DNA of 21,273 bases from a virus: positions 1-21,273 of IMG/VR virus record IMGVR_UViG_3300046660_000798. One strand, written 5' to 3'. Both the position numbers and the translations under genes were made by a program. Positions 20,803 through 21,273 of the stretch are shown here, one piece after another. Every line of letters starts with the position of its first letter. The first letter of the stretch is position 1. The notes below the pieces were generated by a model, which was given only the letters and a program-made list of their open reading frames with translations, was not told the DNA's origin and made no database searches.

Positions 20803-21273
20803 TTATAGTTGTACATCTTTTTCGCTGTCGGCAGGGGGAGGGCCCGAGTTGAAGACCTTTACATTTAATATGTTTCCGGCTTCTGTGTTGGTTGGTGACG
20901 GTTCGCATTTCTCGTTCCATCCCATATTTTTTAACGCGAACATTGCCCCTGTTGTATTTTGATGCAAATGAGCTTCATAACAGGCTTCTACACGTAAAAT
21001 CCCTTGTTTAAGAGCTGGTGCAAACCTGCCGTTCTGTATATAATTGTTAAACTCCTGCCTGCTGTTAAAGCCAAGGGCAAGGGCCAGCCCTGATAGGGTC
21101 GCCGGTTCAGGTTCACGGTCCCAAACTTTGTGTTCAATAGTTTCTGCATTGTCTTTACTGTTTTTAATCGGTTTTTGTTCAAGGTGATATTTGCCCTGTA
21201 TGCGGACGAAATACTTGTCAATGAGCCGCTCAACCTGGGCAGCGTCATTAAAGGAAGATATATCGGGTTTCAT
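20803..21273 (-). CDS. terS: Terminase small subunit (DNA-packaging protein)
   Basis: The 156-residue protein contains the pattern of gp3-type small terminases of Bacteroidota phages: PATLSGLALALGFNSRQEF (57-75) as a helix-turn-helix, then RVEACYEAHLHQNTTGAMFA (94-113) and LKNMGWNEK (114-122). The helix-turn-helix would bind the packaging site and present DNA to the large subunit. It is first in the leftward gene series and directly before terL. The ATG coincides with the window edge, so an upstream start cannot be excluded; the sequence MKPDISSFNDAAQVERL looks like a natural N-terminus. The C-terminal 30 residues (SPTNTEAGNILNVKVFN on) are low-complexity, usual for this family. Confidence 0.82.
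   Translation of the reverse strand: MKPDISSFNDAAQVERLIDKYFVRIQGKYHLEQKPIKNSKDNAETIEHKVWDREPEPATLSGLALALGFNSRQEFNNYIQNGRFAPALKQGILRVEACYEAHLHQNTTGAMFALKNMGWNEKCEPSPTNTEAGNILNVKVFNSGPPPADSEKDVQL

Noticed and set aside
1-21273. tRNA, rRNA or insertion sequence
   Set aside because: No cloverleaf, rRNA segment, transposase-like protein or terminal inverted repeat was seen on either strand by eye.

Overview
This window looks like the structural half of a tailed phage or prophage of a Bacteroidota host, most plausibly Sphingobacteriaceae (Mucilaginibacter/Pedobacter-like). The reasons are the moderate GC with AT-rich gaps, A-rich leaders without Shine-Dalgarno motifs before most genes, protein families typical of Bacteroidota phages (KISELP-type fibre N-terminus, SprB-like segment, lipocalin-like lipoprotein with a CKKDD export motif), and several short intergenic repeat families. 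No integrase, repressor, replication gene or clear endolysin is present, so only the packaging, head, tail and fibre part is seen. No tail sheath was found, so a siphovirus-like particle is the best guess.

Nearly everything reads leftward on the minus strand. In transcription order: small terminase (window edge), large terminase, a tail-assembly chaperone with a canonical -1 slippery site and an overlapping extension frame, a tail-completion-like protein, and two large tail-tip/baseplate-like proteins of 701 and 682 residues. A plus-strand lipoprotein gene sits between those two. Next come two paralogous membrane proteins of unknown function, then the tape measure. After that follow a small helix-turn-helix protein preceded by ten copies of a 7-bp repeat, a ClpP-type head protease fused to a scaffold-like coiled coil, the major capsid protein with an inserted domain, a tail-tube-like protein, an 82-residue conserved-looking protein, the portal, an adaptor-like protein, a 959-residue fibre carrying an SGNH esterase, and a small membrane/coiled-coil protein that could belong to lysis.

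The order is unusual. The tail-assembly block directly follows terminase, and the head block comes after it with portal near the end, whereas the common order is terminase, portal, protease, capsid, then tail. The two blocks also differ in texture. Apart from the accessory inserts, the tail block is tightly packed. Every gap in the head block holds a different short repeat, inverted repeat or GC-rich element, and three head genes have Shine-Dalgarno-like motifs that the others lack.

The best candidates for undescribed biology are the two accessory inserts in the tail block (surface lipoprotein and paralogous membrane pair, possibly superinfection-exclusion or host-fitness genes) and the control region around the HTH gene (heptamer tract plus three TGACA/TGTCA dyads). 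All functional names come from reading motifs by eye; no database search was run.
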